The translations under genes were made by a program, and so were the position numbers. This document shows, one piece after another, positions 11,388-12,048 of a DNA stretch of 12,048 nucleotides. The notes beneath the pieces are model-generated. The model searched no databases. It was not told the origin of the DNA and was given only the letters and a program-made list of their open reading frames with translations. The DNA comes from JAAFIP01 sp043718065 (GTDB lineage: Bacteria; Pseudomonadota; Gammaproteobacteria; Burkholderiales; Burkholderiaceae_C), in contig JAYSWJ010000107.1 of the NCBI GenBank assembly GCA_043718065.1, forward strand, positions 1-12,048. Direction: 5' to 3'. How positions within the stretch are numbered: position 1 is the stretch's first letter; every line of letters begins with the position of its first letter.

Positions 11388-12048
11388 CTACAACTCGGCT
11401 AAAACTGCCGCTGGCAGTCGCATGGCTTTAGATTGTGCATGCACCGCTGCCACCAGCGCCGCCACATGCTCGGGCGGGGTATGTTGGCTGATACCGTGGC
11501 CCAAATTAAAAATATGCGCAGGCCCCGTGCCCGGGCCTTGGTGCGGCGCACCGAAGGCGGCCAGTACCTTGGCCACTTCGCTTTCAATAGCGGCGGGCGG
11601 GGCAAAAAGTACATTCGGGTCGATATTGCCTTGTAACACTTTAGCATCTGTTCCGTGGGCCAGCAGTGCGCGGGCCTGCTGTAAATTAACCGTCCAGTCC
11701 AGCCCCAGCACCTCGCAGGGCAGGCTTTTCATCTGCTCTAGCCACACACCACCACCTTTGGTGAACACGATGCGAGGCACCATATGGCCCTGCGCGTCTG
11801 TGCGTTTAAGCTGCTGCAGTACGCGGCGGGTGTAGGCCAAGCTAAACGCCTGAAACGCTCCGTCGGCCAGCACGCCACCCCAGCTGTCAAACACCATCAC
11901 CGCTTGCGCGCCTGCGTCGATTTGTGCGTTCAAATACTGGGCCACGGCGTCAGCGTTGATCGCCAGCATGTGGTGCATCAGGTCGGGCCGGGCGTACAGC
12001 ATGGTTTTGACCAGGCGGTAGTCGTCGCTGCCCGCGCCTTCGACCATG
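11388..12048 (-). CDS. hemE: Uroporphyrinogen decarboxylase (N-terminus beyond window)
   Basis: Decarboxylates the four acetate groups of uroporphyrinogen III to give coproporphyrinogen III in haem synthesis. 219 complete codons are visible, ending at TAG 11390-11388. The frame continues out of the window at 12048, so the Met at 12047 (VEGAGSDDYRLVKTMLY) is internal; full-length enzymes are ~350-370 residues. Visible signatures are VFDSWGGVLADG, VFTKGGG, LGLDWTV, VLQGNIDPNVLF, IFNLGHGISQHTPPEHV and the C-terminal helix. It lies upstream of priA on the same strand with a 319-bp gap, which argues against tight co-transcription, although hemE and priA are often neighbours in betaproteobacteria. 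Confidence 0.95.
   Translation of the reverse strand, partial: MVEGAGSDDYRLVKTMLYARPDLMHHMLAINADAVAQYLNAQIDAGAQAVMVFDSWGGVLADGAFQAFSLAYTRRVLQQLKRTDAQGHMVPRIVFTKGGGVWLEQMKSLPCEVLGLDWTVNLQQARALLAHGTDAKVLQGNIDPNVLFAPPAAIESEVAKVLAAFGAPHQGPGTGPAHIFNLGHGISQHTPPEHVAALVAAVHAQSKAMRLPAAVLAEL

Overview
The window is bacterial and GC-rich. It most resembles a betaproteobacterium of the Burkholderiales, probably Comamonadaceae. That placement rests on the hemE-priA pairing, the protein styles of HolA, OsmC and ornithine cyclodeaminase, and codon use. It is an inference from recalled family similarity, not from a search.

Region 1 (1-2737) is an arginine catabolism cluster. Arginase (minus strand, 3' end cut by the window edge) overlaps ornithine cyclodeaminase by four bases. 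Together they convert arginine to ornithine plus urea, then ornithine to proline plus ammonia. An Lrp/AsnC-type regulator is transcribed divergently across an AT-rich intergenic region with helically spaced A-tracts, the usual layout for a local, ornithine- or arginine-responsive regulator.

Region 2 (about 2740-5280) is an accessory island. It holds an intact HI1419/HI1420-type toxin-antitoxin (TA) pair flanked by two diverged 75-bp direct repeats, then a lower-GC DUF4238 gene whose best start position reads ATA instead of ATG. A second TA locus of the same family follows. Its antitoxin is intact, but its toxin frame has no usable start and carries an in-frame TGA. Both TA promoters have a 16-bp palindrome over the core promoter, and the expected transcription start falls on the toxin's first codon.

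Region 3 (5400-6852) holds a small YkvA/DUF1232 membrane protein and holA (DNA polymerase III delta subunit), both on the plus strand.

Region 4 (6853-8533) is mostly non-coding around one OsmC-family gene. It contains two copies of a structured repeat (identical 39-base core, different outer stems that still pair), a pair of 54-bp-spaced direct repeats, a 32-bp palindrome, a GGGGTCAGA-type inverted-repeat element, and a candidate ~90-nt small RNA. The small RNA has a promoter, three stem-loops, a CUCCU loop and a rho-independent terminator.

Region 5 (8534-12048) holds priA (primosomal helicase, enlarged by three low-complexity insertions) and the 3' two-thirds of hemE (uroporphyrinogen decarboxylase), both on the minus strand. 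The 319-bp gap between them has two consensus DnaA boxes, a tandem 11-bp repeat and a perfect 16-bp inverted repeat.

The strongest candidates for something undescribed are the covarying hairpin pair (7051-7107 and 8342-8400) and the small-RNA locus (7719-7848).
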